This document shows, piece by piece, positions 19,001 to 28,800 of a DNA stretch of 64,000 nt (positions are counted from its first letter, which is position 1; the number at the start of each line of letters is the position of its first letter). The stretch lies in the NCBI RefSeq assembly GCF_013114625.1, contig NZ_VTXD01000001.1, forward strand, positions 310,001-374,000, read 5' to 3'. Below the pieces are notes generated by a model. That model did not search any database and was not told the origin of the DNA. It saw only the letters and a list, made by a program, of their open reading frames with translations. Source of the DNA: Vibrio sp. 99-70-13A1. Its GTDB lineage: Bacteria; Pseudomonadota; Gammaproteobacteria; Enterobacterales; Vibrionaceae. The position numbers and the translations under genes are program-made.

Positions 19001-20830
19001 GGCGCTGCACAAACTAAAAACACAGGCACTCAACTCACCAAGAGCGACAAAGTTCTGGTGACGGGTGGCGCTAAAGGCGTGACGTTTGAATGTGCACTGA
19101 CGCTTGCTAAGCAATGTAAGTCTCACTTCATTCTTGCAGGTCGTAGTAAGCATATTACTTCAGCTGAGCTACCTCAGTGGGCACAAGGCAAGCAAGAGAA
19201 AGAGCTAAAACCAGCGGCTATCGCTCACCTACAAGCGACGGGTGATAAGCCAACGCCGAAAAAAGTTGATGCCTTGCTAAAACCGGTATTGAGCAGCCTT
19301 GAAATCAACGCAGCACTTGCCGCTTTCAACGAGATTGGCGCGAGTGCTGAATACCTAAGCCTAGATGTATCGAACCATGAGTCAGTAGCAAAAACGCTGG
19401 CGAATTTCGAAGGCATCACAGGTCTTATCCACGGTGCAGGCGTACTGGCTGACAAGCACATTCAAGATAAAACACTTGATGAACTGAACATGGTTTACGG
19501 CACGAAAGTGGGCGGACTAGAAGCGGTTCTTGGTGGTCTTGATAGCAGCAAGCTAAAACTGATTGCGATGTTCTCTTCGGCGGCGGGTTTCTACGGAAAC
19601 ACAGGCCAAAGTGATTACTCGATGTCTAACGAAATCCTAAACAAAGCGGCTCTGCAGCTGTCTGCTCGTAACCCTCAAGCAAAAGTGATGAGCTTCAACT
19701 GGGGACCGTGGGACGGTGGCATGGTCAACGCAGCACTGAAACGTATGTTTACAGAGCGCGGTGTGTACGTGATTCCTCTTCAGGCGGGTGCAGAGCTATT
19801 TAGTTCTCAACTACTGAACGAAACTGGCATTCAATTGCTGGTTGGTACGAGCATGCAAGGTTCTGACAACAAGGAAGCTGCTGTAAAAAAGCTTAATGCG
19901 GAGTCTGTGCATCTTGCAAAGAGTCCGCTGAATACAAGCATCACTGTGACACGTCATCTTGATCCAAAGGCATTGCCTTTCATTCAAGATCACTGCATTG
20001 CCGGTAACCCAGTGTTACCGACAGTGTGTGCCATCCAATGGATGCGTGAAGTCGCAGAGCAACTGTTAGGGGTGAACGTTAGCGTTCACAACTACAAACT
20101 GCTGAAAGGTGTGATTTTTGATACCGATGAAGTGCAAGAGCTGAAACTGGTTCTTTCTTCTGATGCTAAATCAAAAGGTCAGCTAAAAGCAGTGATCAGT
20201 TGCCAAGGGCGACCACAGTATCAAGCTCAGTTGCAAGTGGCCTCTGTGCAAGTGTCTGAAGATGTTCAACAAGCGTCAGTAAAACGCTTTGAAACCAACA
20301 CTTCAGCACCTGTAACAACGGCACAAGTTCTATACAGCGACGGCACTCTGTTTCATGGACCAAGATTGCAAGGTATTACCTCAGTCGAACGCTTTGACGA
20401 CTTAGGTTTATTGGCTCAATGCCAGTTGCCCCAGATTGAAAACAGCGACTGCGGAGCATTTATTCCTAAGCAAGGCTTTGGCGATAGCCAGCCATTTGCT
20501 GAAGATTATCTTTTGCAAGCCATGTTGGTATGGGCTCGATTGAAATACGGCGCGGCAAGCCTACCGTCTGCAATCGGTGAGTTTATTTGTTACGCACCGA
20601 TGCACGATGGTGACCAAGGTTGGCTAGAGCTGAGCGTGATAAAAAGCACGGCTCGTTCGCTGCAAGCTGATATCTCGCTTTACCACCAAGATGGTCGTTT
20701 AAGCGCAGTAATGAAAGGTGCAAAAGTCACCATCAGCAAGAGCTTAAACGACGCATTTTTGCCGAAATCTAGCTCAGCAGTATCGAAGAAAGAGGCGACT
20801 AAGAACGCAGAAAAGGAGCAATTGTCATAG
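13010..20830 (+). CDS. pfaA: PfaA, PUFA synthase subunit (KS-AT-5xACP-KR-DH)
   Basis: Multidomain megasynthase that builds long-chain omega-3 PUFA (EPA or DHA type) from malonyl units without aerobic desaturases. Domains in order: ketosynthase (about 25-480; active Cys223 in DAACAGS, His in EAHGTGT and KSQIGHTKS); malonyl acyltransferase (about 595-900; Ser697 in GHSFGE); a charged E/K/V helix (about 982-1011) and a long Ala/Pro/Gln linker; five ACPs with LGIDS serines at residues 1273, 1374, 1476, 1577 and 1683; ketoreductase (about 2010-2230; VTGGAKGVT); and a C-terminal dehydratase-like region (about 2300-2570; HCIAGNPVLPTV). Its 2606 residues suit a five-ACP PfaA. GGAG precedes the ATG. 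It overlaps pfaB by one base. Confidence 0.97.
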   Translation: MSQPETNTPESVDDSRLNKRLKDMPVAIVGMASMFANSRYLNKFWDLISEKIDAITEVPDTHWRPEDYYDSDRTTPDKSYCKRGGFIPEVDFNPMEFGLPPNILELTDTSQLLSLIVAKEVLEDAKLPEGYDRDKIGITLGVGGGQKIAQSLNARLQYPVLKKVFKSSGINDEDSEMLIKKFQDQYIHWEENSFPGSLGNVISGRIANRFDLGGINCVVDAACAGSLAAMRMALSELVEGRSEMMITGGVCTDNSPTMYMSFSKTPAFTTNETIQPFDIDSKGMMIGEGIGMVALKRLEDAERDGDRIYSVIKGVGSSSDGKFKSIYAPRPEGQAKALKRAYDDAGFAPHTLGLLEAHGTGTAAGDVAEFGGLNSVFSENNEEKQHIALGSVKSQIGHTKSTAGTAGLIKAALALHHKVLPPTINVSAPNPKLDIENSPFYLNTQTRPWMKRVDGTPRRAGISSFGFGGTNFHVVLEEYTPEHARGDKYRQRQVPQTLLFSAESHQALINELKQVSTQAADAAFKLEALAEQHALREVDAKHARIGLVVTDQADLQAQLTQAVSMLESQTKAHWQMPNGTSYRESALIAENGAGKVAALFAGQGSQYLNMGRELACHYPEMRQQLAQADQVFGQHKKTALSQILFPIPTFTPEATKAQEAVLTNTANAQSAIGTVSMGQFDIMTQAGFKADMVAGHSFGELSALCASGVISQDDYYQLAFARGDAMAATPEQGDSGTMFAVILDADKLPAIESCISQFEGVSIANYNAPTQLVIAGPTATVQQAAQALTEQGFKAIALPVSGAFHTPLVAHAQKPFAAAIDKAAFSAPTLPLYSNATGKLHSKDAKAIKKAFKQHMLKSVRFSEQIEAMYEAGARVFVEFGPKNILQKLVEKTLADKNEELYAISINPSPKGDSDQQLRLAAVQLCVAGVSLDNIDPYQADIAEPAKASPMNIKLNATNYISPATRKKMDQSLASGNVTEKTEIVEVKVEVEKIVEKEVIKTEIVEVPVAAPQASNVQQSVAPALSAQVAQQPQVAQAAPATIQPAAHVTVDESSLQSFFNAQQQAAEVHQQFLAIPQQYGDTFNTLMSEQAKMATAGVAIPENLQRSMEMFHQHQAETLKAHAHYLEMQAHSNSSALNMLTQGSAQTAQPIFVAPVNTQPAIQAPATQTTPAAIVQQSVAQVQAAPAQNVVAQKAPVQKAVPAPQVAAQAAAPVAAQPVPVKAQPAPVAAPVAVQTADAEKVMLEVVAEKTGYPTEMLDLEMDMEADLGIDSIKRVEILGTVQDEMPNLPELNPEDLAECRTLGEIVTYMNSKMPSGVSTNEAAPVQAAAVVNGLDAKVVQQTMLEVVAEKTGYPTEMLDLEMDMEADLGIDSIKRVEILGTVQDELPTLPELNPEDLAECRTLGEIVDYMNSKLPASAPVAAQTEVVAPAAANNGLDAAVVQKTMLEVVAEKTGYPTEMLDLAMDMEADLGIDSIKRVEILGTVQDELPTLPELNPEDLAECRTLGEIVDYMNSKLPASAPVAAQISAPVQAVSNGLNAEQVQSTMLSVVADKTGYPTEMLDLAMDMEADLGIDSIKRVEILGTVQDQLPTLPELNPEDLAECRTLGEIVDYMNSKLGANEAPNAATATVAATAAAESISNDLNPAHVQSTMMEVVADKTGYPAEMLDLAMDMEADLGIDSIKRVEILGTVQDQLPTLPELNPEDLAECRTLGEIVTYMQSKLSAAAPVATPKADSVTPIAETATAELPPHNEVALKKLPAADKLVDCFSKDACVVITDDGHNAGVLAEKLTANGIQVAVVRSALSAASPLNSEIASYTLNSVDDAGVTAVINDIEADLKTSNKVIAGFIHLQAIVDAKQSNEQAVNLNADSRASLTTAFLFAKHLNGQLNAVSGRSVFFTLSRIDGGFGYLDAKQLANAELNQAALSGLTKTLSHEWSNVFCRALDADASIDARHLAEAITGELFDIDTNTVEIGLSHAENGESGRATLIATTPGAAQTKNTGTQLTKSDKVLVTGGAKGVTFECALTLAKQCKSHFILAGRSKHITSAELPQWAQGKQEKELKPAAIAHLQATGDKPTPKKVDALLKPVLSSLEINAALAAFNEIGASAEYLSLDVSNHESVAKTLANFEGITGLIHGAGVLADKHIQDKTLDELNMVYGTKVGGLEAVLGGLDSSKLKLIAMFSSAAGFYGNTGQSDYSMSNEILNKAALQLSARNPQAKVMSFNWGPWDGGMVNAALKRMFTERGVYVIPLQAGAELFSSQLLNETGIQLLVGTSMQGSDNKEAAVKKLNAESVHLAKSPLNTSITVTRHLDPKALPFIQDHCIAGNPVLPTVCAIQWMREVAEQLLGVNVSVHNYKLLKGVIFDTDEVQELKLVLSSDAKSKGQLKAVISCQGRPQYQAQLQVASVQVSEDVQQASVKRFETNTSAPVTTAQVLYSDGTLFHGPRLQGITSVERFDDLGLLAQCQLPQIENSDCGAFIPKQGFGDSQPFAEDYLLQAMLVWARLKYGAASLPSAIGEFICYAPMHDGDQGWLELSVIKSTARSLQADISLYHQDGRLSAVMKGAKVTISKSLNDAFLPKSSSAVSKKEATKNAEKEQLS
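16735..18180 (+). repeat. Five tandem ACP-encoding repeats within pfaA
   Basis: Equivalent positions of the five ACP units are offset by 303, 306, 303 and 318 bp (GAC codon of the ADLGIDS motif at 16811, 17114, 17420, 17723 and 18041). The domain cores are nearly identical in protein (MEADLGIDSIKRVEILG in all five), while the Ala/Pro linkers vary in length and content. Parallel ACPs are known to raise PUFA output in this enzyme class; all five serines are intact here. Confidence 0.95.
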
Positions 20831-22887
20831 TGACTGTTCCTACGAATAAAGCGATGCCATTGCGCATCGCTCTTTTAGCTCAGCCAGCAAACGCGGCTGA
20901 GCTTTCTGCCGACTTATTCCCCTCGTTCCCAGACATGATAGCTGTTGTGGTCGATGGCAATTTTAATCAAGCACTTAGCCGTGCGATTGAGACTGTAAAT
21001 CAAGGCACTGCTGTTAAACTCTGTTTGGATTCTCACTCACCATCATTGTTAATGTTAAGTGCGCTGAATGCTGCTCAGAATAAGATCCACCCACACGCCA
21101 ATTTAGCGGGCTTTGCCGAAACTCTCGATCTAGATAATGGAGATAGCGTTCAGCTTGCTCTAGAGATGTCACGCCGCCCCGCTTCAGATTTAAGCCATCA
21201 ACAACAATACTCCACGATCTCTGCTTCGCAGCAGTTTGATGAATTGTTGAATATGGTTAATGCGATATCGAGCCGTTCATTGCCGAGCCATTCATTACCT
21301 AACCATTACTGGTTCACTGAGCCGAACAAAGCACGTGTTGCTGCGTTAACCTTCAGCGAGGAAAACCAGAAATCCACCAGCCTGATCTTGACTCAAGCGA
21401 CCGGTTTGCAAGAACCAAAGCCACTGCTATCGAGCGAGCGTTTGATGTTTGTGGTTTCTGGCAATGACCAAGCTCAATTGGTTTCTCAGTTGACCTCACT
21501 AAGAGCTGAGCTTAAATGCGTTAACGAATCGGCAGACCGTGAACTTGCTATCGCCACCTTGATGCATTCAAACCTAAGCAACTTCCAAAGCGCTCAACAC
21601 AATGTTGACCTTGGCGCGAACATCGTGATTCAGTCGGCTTCAATCGATGCTGCACTACAAGAGATCACAGCGCTAGAAAATGCGTTGCCAAAAGTAATGG
21701 CTGACAATAGCCAATACAAAACGCCAGCGGGCAGTTGTTTCTCACCGATGCCTCAAAGCAAAGGTGGCGTTGCATTTGTTTACCCTGGTGTTGGCACGGT
21801 TTATCCCGGCATGTTGCGCGAGTTTCACCACCATTTCCCACAGTTATTCGCTCGTTTAGAACGTGAAGGTAACTTGAAAGAGATGCTGCAGGCTGACAAA
21901 ACCTACGCCGAAGACTCGCAAGAAATGTCGCTCAGTGAGCTGGCAATTGCCGGTGTGGGCAGCAGTTATCTGTTAACACAACTGCTGTGTGATGAATTCA
22001 AAGTACAGCCAGATTTCGCTTTGGGTTACTCCAAGGGTGAAGCTTCAATGTGGGCCAGCTTAAATGTTTGGAAGAACCCACATGCGCTGATTGAGATGAC
22101 TCAAACTAGCCCTATCTTCACCACGGCTATTTCTGGCGAACTCACCGCAGTGCGTCAAGATTGGCAGTTAAACAGCGACGAAAGCATCCAATGGAATAGC
22201 TTTGTGGTTCGCAGTGATGCACAAACGATTGAGGCTCTGCTACCAGAGTTTTCACGTGCTTATCTCGCTATCATCCAAGGTGACACTTGCGTACTGGCGG
22301 GTTGTGAAAGCACATGTCGTGCACTACTCAAGAAACTGGGTAAACGTGGCATTGCCGCGAATCGTGTTACCGCAATGCACACCACACCAGCATTGAGCCA
22401 ACATAGCCAAGTGCGTGACTTTTACACGCAACCACTGTTCGACGAATTGCCAAAGCATATCCGCTTTATCAGCGCAGCAGGTCTACCGACGGGCGCACCA
22501 ATCAATATCGACAGCGACAGCATCGCCATTTCGATTGCCGACACTTTCTGTTCGACGCTGGATTTCACTGCGTTGATCCAAAGTGCGCGTCAGCAAGGTG
22601 CTCGCCTGTTTGTCGAAGTAGGTGCCGATCGTCAAACCAGCACATTGATCGACAAGATCAATCGTAGCGACGACGTAGCCGACCAGTACTGCACAATCGC
22701 TTCCAATGCTAAAGGCGGTGACGATGTTGTCACGCTCATCAAATGCATTGGTCAGCTCATTACTCATCAAATTCCACTGTCTGTCGAGCCCCTTATTCAA
22801 GGGCTAGAACAACAGATCACCGCCGCTAAGCAATTACGTGGTGTATCTCAAGGCAGCCCAGTGAATCATCAAGGAGAGCTAGTATGA
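20830..22887 (+). CDS. pfaB: PfaB, PUFA synthase acyltransferase subunit
   Basis: Acyltransferase subunit of the PUFA synthase; in this enzyme class PfaB is reported to influence which final product (EPA or DHA) is made. It starts at GTG 20830, sharing one base with the pfaA stop (TAGTG), and its stop overlaps the pfaC start by four bases (ATGA), so translation is tightly coupled. The 685 residues contain one AT domain in the C-terminal half (VAFVYPGVGTVYPGM near 315, nucleophile Ser401 in GYSKGEAS). The N-terminal 300 residues look like a degenerate KS-like region without the catalytic Cys motif, as is usual for PfaB. Confidence 0.92.
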   Translation: MTVPTNKAMPLRIALLAQPANAAELSADLFPSFPDMIAVVVDGNFNQALSRAIETVNQGTAVKLCLDSHSPSLLMLSALNAAQNKIHPHANLAGFAETLDLDNGDSVQLALEMSRRPASDLSHQQQYSTISASQQFDELLNMVNAISSRSLPSHSLPNHYWFTEPNKARVAALTFSEENQKSTSLILTQATGLQEPKPLLSSERLMFVVSGNDQAQLVSQLTSLRAELKCVNESADRELAIATLMHSNLSNFQSAQHNVDLGANIVIQSASIDAALQEITALENALPKVMADNSQYKTPAGSCFSPMPQSKGGVAFVYPGVGTVYPGMLREFHHHFPQLFARLEREGNLKEMLQADKTYAEDSQEMSLSELAIAGVGSSYLLTQLLCDEFKVQPDFALGYSKGEASMWASLNVWKNPHALIEMTQTSPIFTTAISGELTAVRQDWQLNSDESIQWNSFVVRSDAQTIEALLPEFSRAYLAIIQGDTCVLAGCESTCRALLKKLGKRGIAANRVTAMHTTPALSQHSQVRDFYTQPLFDELPKHIRFISAAGLPTGAPINIDSDSIAISIADTFCSTLDFTALIQSARQQGARLFVEVGADRQTSTLIDKINRSDDVADQYCTIASNAKGGDDVVTLIKCIGQLITHQIPLSVEPLIQGLEQQITAAKQLRGVSQGSPVNHQGELV

Positions 22888-25800
22888 GTTCTCAATCGAA
22901 CCAGTATCAGGCTCAGAACAAACAGCAAGTGAAGTGCAATAAGATCGCGATTGTCGGTATTGCGAACCAATACCCAGAAGCTGATACGCCAAAAGACTTT
23001 TGGCAAAACTTGCTGAATAAAAAAGATTCTCGAACCACATTAAACGCTGAAAAGTTAGGTGCTAAACCTGAAAGCTATCAGGGCGTTCAAGGTGAATCAG
23101 ACCGCTTTTACTGTGACAAAGGCGGCTACATCGAAAACTTCAATTTCGATAGCGATGGCTACCGCTTAACAGCAGAATCATTTAACGGCGTAGATCAAAG
23201 CTTCCTATGGGCTTTGGATACCAGTCGTAAAGCGTTAGTCGACGCAGGCATTCATTTAAATGCCGATGTTTTAGAGCGCACAGGCGTGATCATGGGTGCC
23301 CTTTCGTTCCCAACCACACGCTCAAACGACCTATTTCTGCCGATGTATCACTCAGTGGTCGAGAAAGCACTTAAAGATAAATTGGCTAATGACCAGTTTT
23401 CACTGCTACCAACCAATGAAACCGCTCAAGACCTCAACCCGATCAATGGTGCAGCGGCACATAATGCCTCTAAGTTAGTGGCTGATGCATTGGGTCTAGG
23501 CAACGTGCAACTTAGCCTAGATGCAGCATGTGCAAGCTCAGTGTATTCATTGAAGTTAGCGTGTGATTACCTGAACACAGGCAAAGCCGACATGATGTTG
23601 GCAGGCGCGGTATCCGGTGCTGACCCATTCTTTATCAACATGGGTTTTTCGATCTTCCACGCTTACCCAGACCACGGTGTATCGGTTCCGTTTGATAGCA
23701 ACAGTAAAGGTCTGTTTGCTGGCGAAGGTGCCGGTGTTTTAGTCCTAAAGCGTTTGGTTGATGCAGAGCGTGATGGCGATAATATTTACGCAGTTGTCAG
23801 CGGTATTGGCTTGTCGAACGATGGCCGTGGCCAGTTCGTATTAAGCCCAAATAGCAAAGGACAAGTCCAAGCCTTTGAACGCGCTTACGAGGCTTCAAAC
23901 CTAACACCAGACAGCATTGAAGTGATTGAGTGTCACGCAACCGGCACACCATTAGGTGACAAGGTTGAGTTAACCTCAATGGAGCGTTTCTTTGCTGACA
24001 AATTGAATGATTCTAACCCACCATTGATTGGCTCTGCGAAGTCAAACCTCGGTCACTTACTGACTGCGGCAGGTATGCCAGGGATCATGAAGATGATCTT
24101 TGCGATGAAAGAAGGCGTGCTTCCTCCAAGTATTAATTTGGACAAGCCACTGTCTTCACCAGAAGGTTTATTTGGATCACAGACTCTGCCAACGCAGGTT
24201 CAACCTTGGCCAAGTAAAGCAGGTAACCAAGAGCGCTGCGCGGGTGTTTCTGTATTTGGTTTCGGTGGTTGTAATGCTCACTTACTGCTTGAAGCGTATT
24301 CAGACACCTGTCATGTAAACCGGACTCTAGAGTCAGCGTCTCCAAGCCTACAGCCGTCTAATTTAAGCATTACTGGTCTCGCGTCTCACTTCGGCTCTCT
24401 GCAAAGCATCAATGCGCTAAGCACTGCGATTGAAACCAACAACGATGCTTTCATTGCCTTGCCTAAGAAGCGCTGGAAAGGCTTAGACCAACATCCAGAG
24501 CTACTGAATCAGTTTGGTTTACACGGTATTCCAAATGGAGCGTACATCGAACAATTCGATCTCGATTTCCTACGCTTTAAAGTGCCGCCTAATGAAGATG
24601 ACCGTTTAATCTCTCAGCAGTTGCTACTGATGAAAGTTGCAGACGAAGCCATCAAAGATGCCAAGCTTGTAGCAGGCCAAAAGATTGCAGTACTGGTAGC
24701 GATGGAAACAGAGCTTGAGATGCACCAATTCCGTGGACGCGTAAACCTGCATAGCCAATTGGCTGACAGCTTTGCCAACATGGGTATAGAGCTAACACAA
24801 GACGAATACAAATCACTAGAAACCATCGCGATGGACAGTGTGATGGACGCAGCCAAGCTGAACCAATACACCAGTTTCATCGGCAACATCATGGCTTCGC
24901 GCATCTCTTCATTATGGGACTTTAACGGCCCTGCCTTTACGATTTCAGCCGCTGAACAGTCGGTTGCACGTTGTATTGATGTCGCGCAAAACCTGATGTC
25001 GCAAGAATCGATGGACGCCGTTGTGATTGCAGCCGTTGACCTTAGTGGCAGTGCAGAACATGTGATTCTGAAGAACAGCGTCAGCCCAGTGTCGCTTGCT
25101 CCAAAATTCGGACAACCGCAAGACGGCAGTTGGAATGTAGGTGAAGGCGCAGGTGCGATTGTTCTTGTGGAAGAAGGTCGAGTAACTAGCAACCAAGATA
25201 CGGCTTACGGCAGCATCAACGCACTAGCCTTTGGTTCAAGCGAGAATAACAACGCCGTTTCTGATGAGTTACTGACTCAAGTCGGTATGAGCTCGAACGA
25301 TGTTTCTCTGCTTGAGCTTAACCATGCACCTAAGTCTTCGTCATATCAGTCTTCGTCTCTAAGTTTAGCGAGCACAAGGACGACTCAAGCGAGTCAACGT
25401 GTTGGTCACTGCTCTGCAGCTTCTGGCATGGCAAGCCTGCTACACGGCCTGCTCAACCTGAACCTTGAGTCTCTGAATCCAAATGTCAGATCTAAGAACG
25501 CGATTGTTGCCAACATCAGCGAAGGACAATGTTCACAGCTGCTACTAAGCCAATCGAGTGTTGAATCTCAGTCACTTTCCGTTCGTTTAAGTAATGGACT
25601 GGCGAGCGATGCTAAACGTCAATTGGTTAAGCAAGTGACTCTTGGTGGTCGCGATATCTATCAACATATTGCCCAAACCCCAGTGACCAACTTGGCTGCG
25701 ATTCAGCAGAAAGCTTCTGGCAAACAAGCAGCAAGAGTGGCGTCGATTCCAACGACAGCAAGCATTCAAGCAACCCTTGCGCAAAAAGAGTTAAAGAAGA

Positions 25801-28800
25801 AAGCATTAGCGCAAAGCGCGGTAGAGCCAGTAATCGAAACTCCTACATCAGTATCCCCTACTCTGGCGCCAACTCGCCACAGTCAGCTAACAGGTAACCA
25901 CAGCAATATGACTCATGTCCTATCCGCTAAAAATGGCGCGTCTCAAATCGACGCTAATACGGACGCAGCATTACAGCCGTCTGTAACACCACACAATCAA
26001 GCTTTTGCTCAGAACCAGCAAGCAGCGCAGCAAGTACATAAAGCATTCCTGCATACTCGTGCCCAAGGCATGCAGATGGCTGATGCACTATTAAAAGCAC
26101 AGCTAAACGCAGTTACGTCTGGTTTAGATAGCTCAAGTTTAGAGAACAATGCCCTTATTCAACAAACGAATGGTCAACAAACGGCTGGTCAACAAACATC
26201 GGCTCAGCCTGTTCAAGCTCAACCGACTCAGGTTCAGTCAACACAAGTAAATGCACTTGCGACGCCAGCACCAGTAAAACCTATCCGTAAACCATGTATC
26301 TGGGATTACGATGATCTGGTTGAATACGCGGAAGGCGATATCGCCAATGTATTTGGCCCTGATTACGCGATCATCGATAGCTACTCGCGCCGCGTTCGTT
26401 TGCCAACTACCGATTACCTATTGGTTTCTCGTGTGACTAAGCTGAACGCGACAGTGAACGAATACAAGCCAAGCACAATGACTACTGAATACGACATCCC
26501 AGTTGATGCACCGTATCTTGTTGATGGTCAGATCCCTTGGGCTGTAGCGGTAGAATCCGGTCAGTGTGACCTAATGCTGATCAGCTACCTAGGCATTGAC
26601 TTCGAAAACAAAGGCGAGCGTGTTTATCGCTTACTTGATTGTACGCTGACCTTCCTTGGCGACTTGCCTCGTGGTGGCGATACGCTGCGTTACGACATCT
26701 CAATCAACAACTTTGCTCGTAATGGCGACACGCTGCTGTTCTTCTTCTCGTACGAGTGTTTCGTTGGCGACAAGATGATCCTGAAAATGGATAACGGCTG
26801 TGCGGGCTTCTTCACTGATGAAGAGTTAGCAGATGGTAAAGGCGTGATTCACACTGAAGATGAAATCAAGACTCGTAAGCTGGCGACTAAGCAACGCTTC
26901 GACCCTATGTTGCACTGCCCTAAAACTCAGTTTAACCACCAAGAACTGCGCCATCTACTGACTGCCAACATTGCAGAGTGTTTTGGCCCGACTCACCAAT
27001 CCAATAGCCACCAGCCTTCTTTATGCTTCAGCTCAGAGAAGTTCATGATGATCGAAAAGGTTAGCCGTGTTGAACCGCAAGGCGGCACATGGGGACTTGG
27101 TCTGATTGAAGGTCATAAGCAGCTAGAGCCTGAGCACTGGTACTTCCCTTGTCACTTCAAAGATGACTCAGTAATGGCTGGCTCTTTGATGGCGGAAGGT
27201 TGTGGTCAACTGCTGCAATTCTTCATGATGCATCTAGGCATGCACACGCTTGTTCAAAATGGTCGTTTCCAACCGCTTGAAAATGCCCCTCAACAAGTAC
27301 GCTGTCGTGGTCAAGTTCTACCACAATCGGCAGAACTGACGTACCGCATGGAAGTGACCGAGATTGGTCTAAGCCCTCGCCCATACGCGAAAGCTAACAT
27401 CGATATTTTGCTGAACGGCAAAGTGATTGTTGATTTCCAAAACTTGGGTGTGATGATCAAAGAAGACGACGAATGTACTCGTTACCTGCCTTCTTTAGAA
27501 ACAGCTGTCGCGACCCCTGTTATCGAAAACTTGAACCATAAAAGCTTGGGTCATACGCCAGCAGTGAACCAACAAGCTTCAGCAAATGCGCCACTTATGG
27601 CTCAAAATGAAGACCTAGAAACTGCACCAAACAAAGGTGTCGTTCCTCTTCAACACGTTGAAGCTCCGGTGACTCCAGATTACCCAAATCGCACACCCGA
27701 TACGGTTCCGTTCACGCCTTACCACATGTTCGAATTCGCAACCGGCGATATCGAGAAATGTTTCGGTCCTGACTTCTCTATCTACCGTGGCATGATTCCA
27801 CCACGTACTCCGTGTGGCGACCTACAGCTAACTACTCGTGTTGTTGAGATCGACGGTAAGCGTGGCGACTTCAAGAAGCCTTCATCGTGTATCGCAGAGT
27901 ACGAAGTGCCAGAAAATGCATGGTACTTTGATGAAAACAGCCACCAAACCCTAATGCCTTACTCGGTATTGATGGAGATTTCACTGCAGCCAAACGGCTT
28001 CATCTCAGGCTACATGGGCACCACGCTTGGCTTCCCAGGTGAAGAACTGTTTTTCCGTAACCTAGATGGTAGTGGCAAAATGCTGCGTAACGTCGACTTG
28101 CGTGGCAAAACGATCACCAATGATTCTCGTCTGCTTTCAACCGTAATGATGGGCACCAACATCGTACAGAGCTTCAGCTTCGAACTGAGCACTGACGGCG
28201 TGCCTTTCTACCAAGGTACAGCGGTATTTGGTTACTTCAAAGGCGCAGCACTGAAAGACCAACTTGGTTTGGACAACGGTAAAGTGACTCACCCTTGGCA
28301 CGTTGATAACAACCGCACGCCGGATGTAAACATCAACCTACTAGACAAAACGACGCGTTACTTCAATGCACCTGTTTCTGCTACTGGTGAAGTGCAAGAG
28401 CACTACCAACTGGCTGGCGGTCGTTTGAACTTTATCGATACAGTGCAGATCACCAGCGATGGTGGTAAAGACGGTCTTGGTTACCTATACGCTGAACGTA
28501 CGATTGACCCAAGCGATTGGTTCTTCCAGTTCCACTTCCATCAAGATCCGGTAATGCCAGGTTCTCTAGGGGTCGAAGCGATCATCGAACTGATGCAAAC
28601 CTATGCGCTAAACAAAGACCTTGGCGCTGGCTTCCGTAATCCTAAGTTTGGTCAAATCCAATCTGAAGTGAAATGGAAATACCGTGGTCAGATTAACCCT
28701 CTGAACAAGCAAATGTCTCTTGATGTCCACATCACTGCGATTAAAGACGAAGACGGCAAACGCATCATCGTTGGCGACGCAAACCTGAGCAAAGATGGTC

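Noticed and set aside
24614..25192. 192-codon minus-strand frame inside pfaC
   Set aside because: Lies wholly opposite the chain length factor domain, with no family similarity or ribosome binding site.
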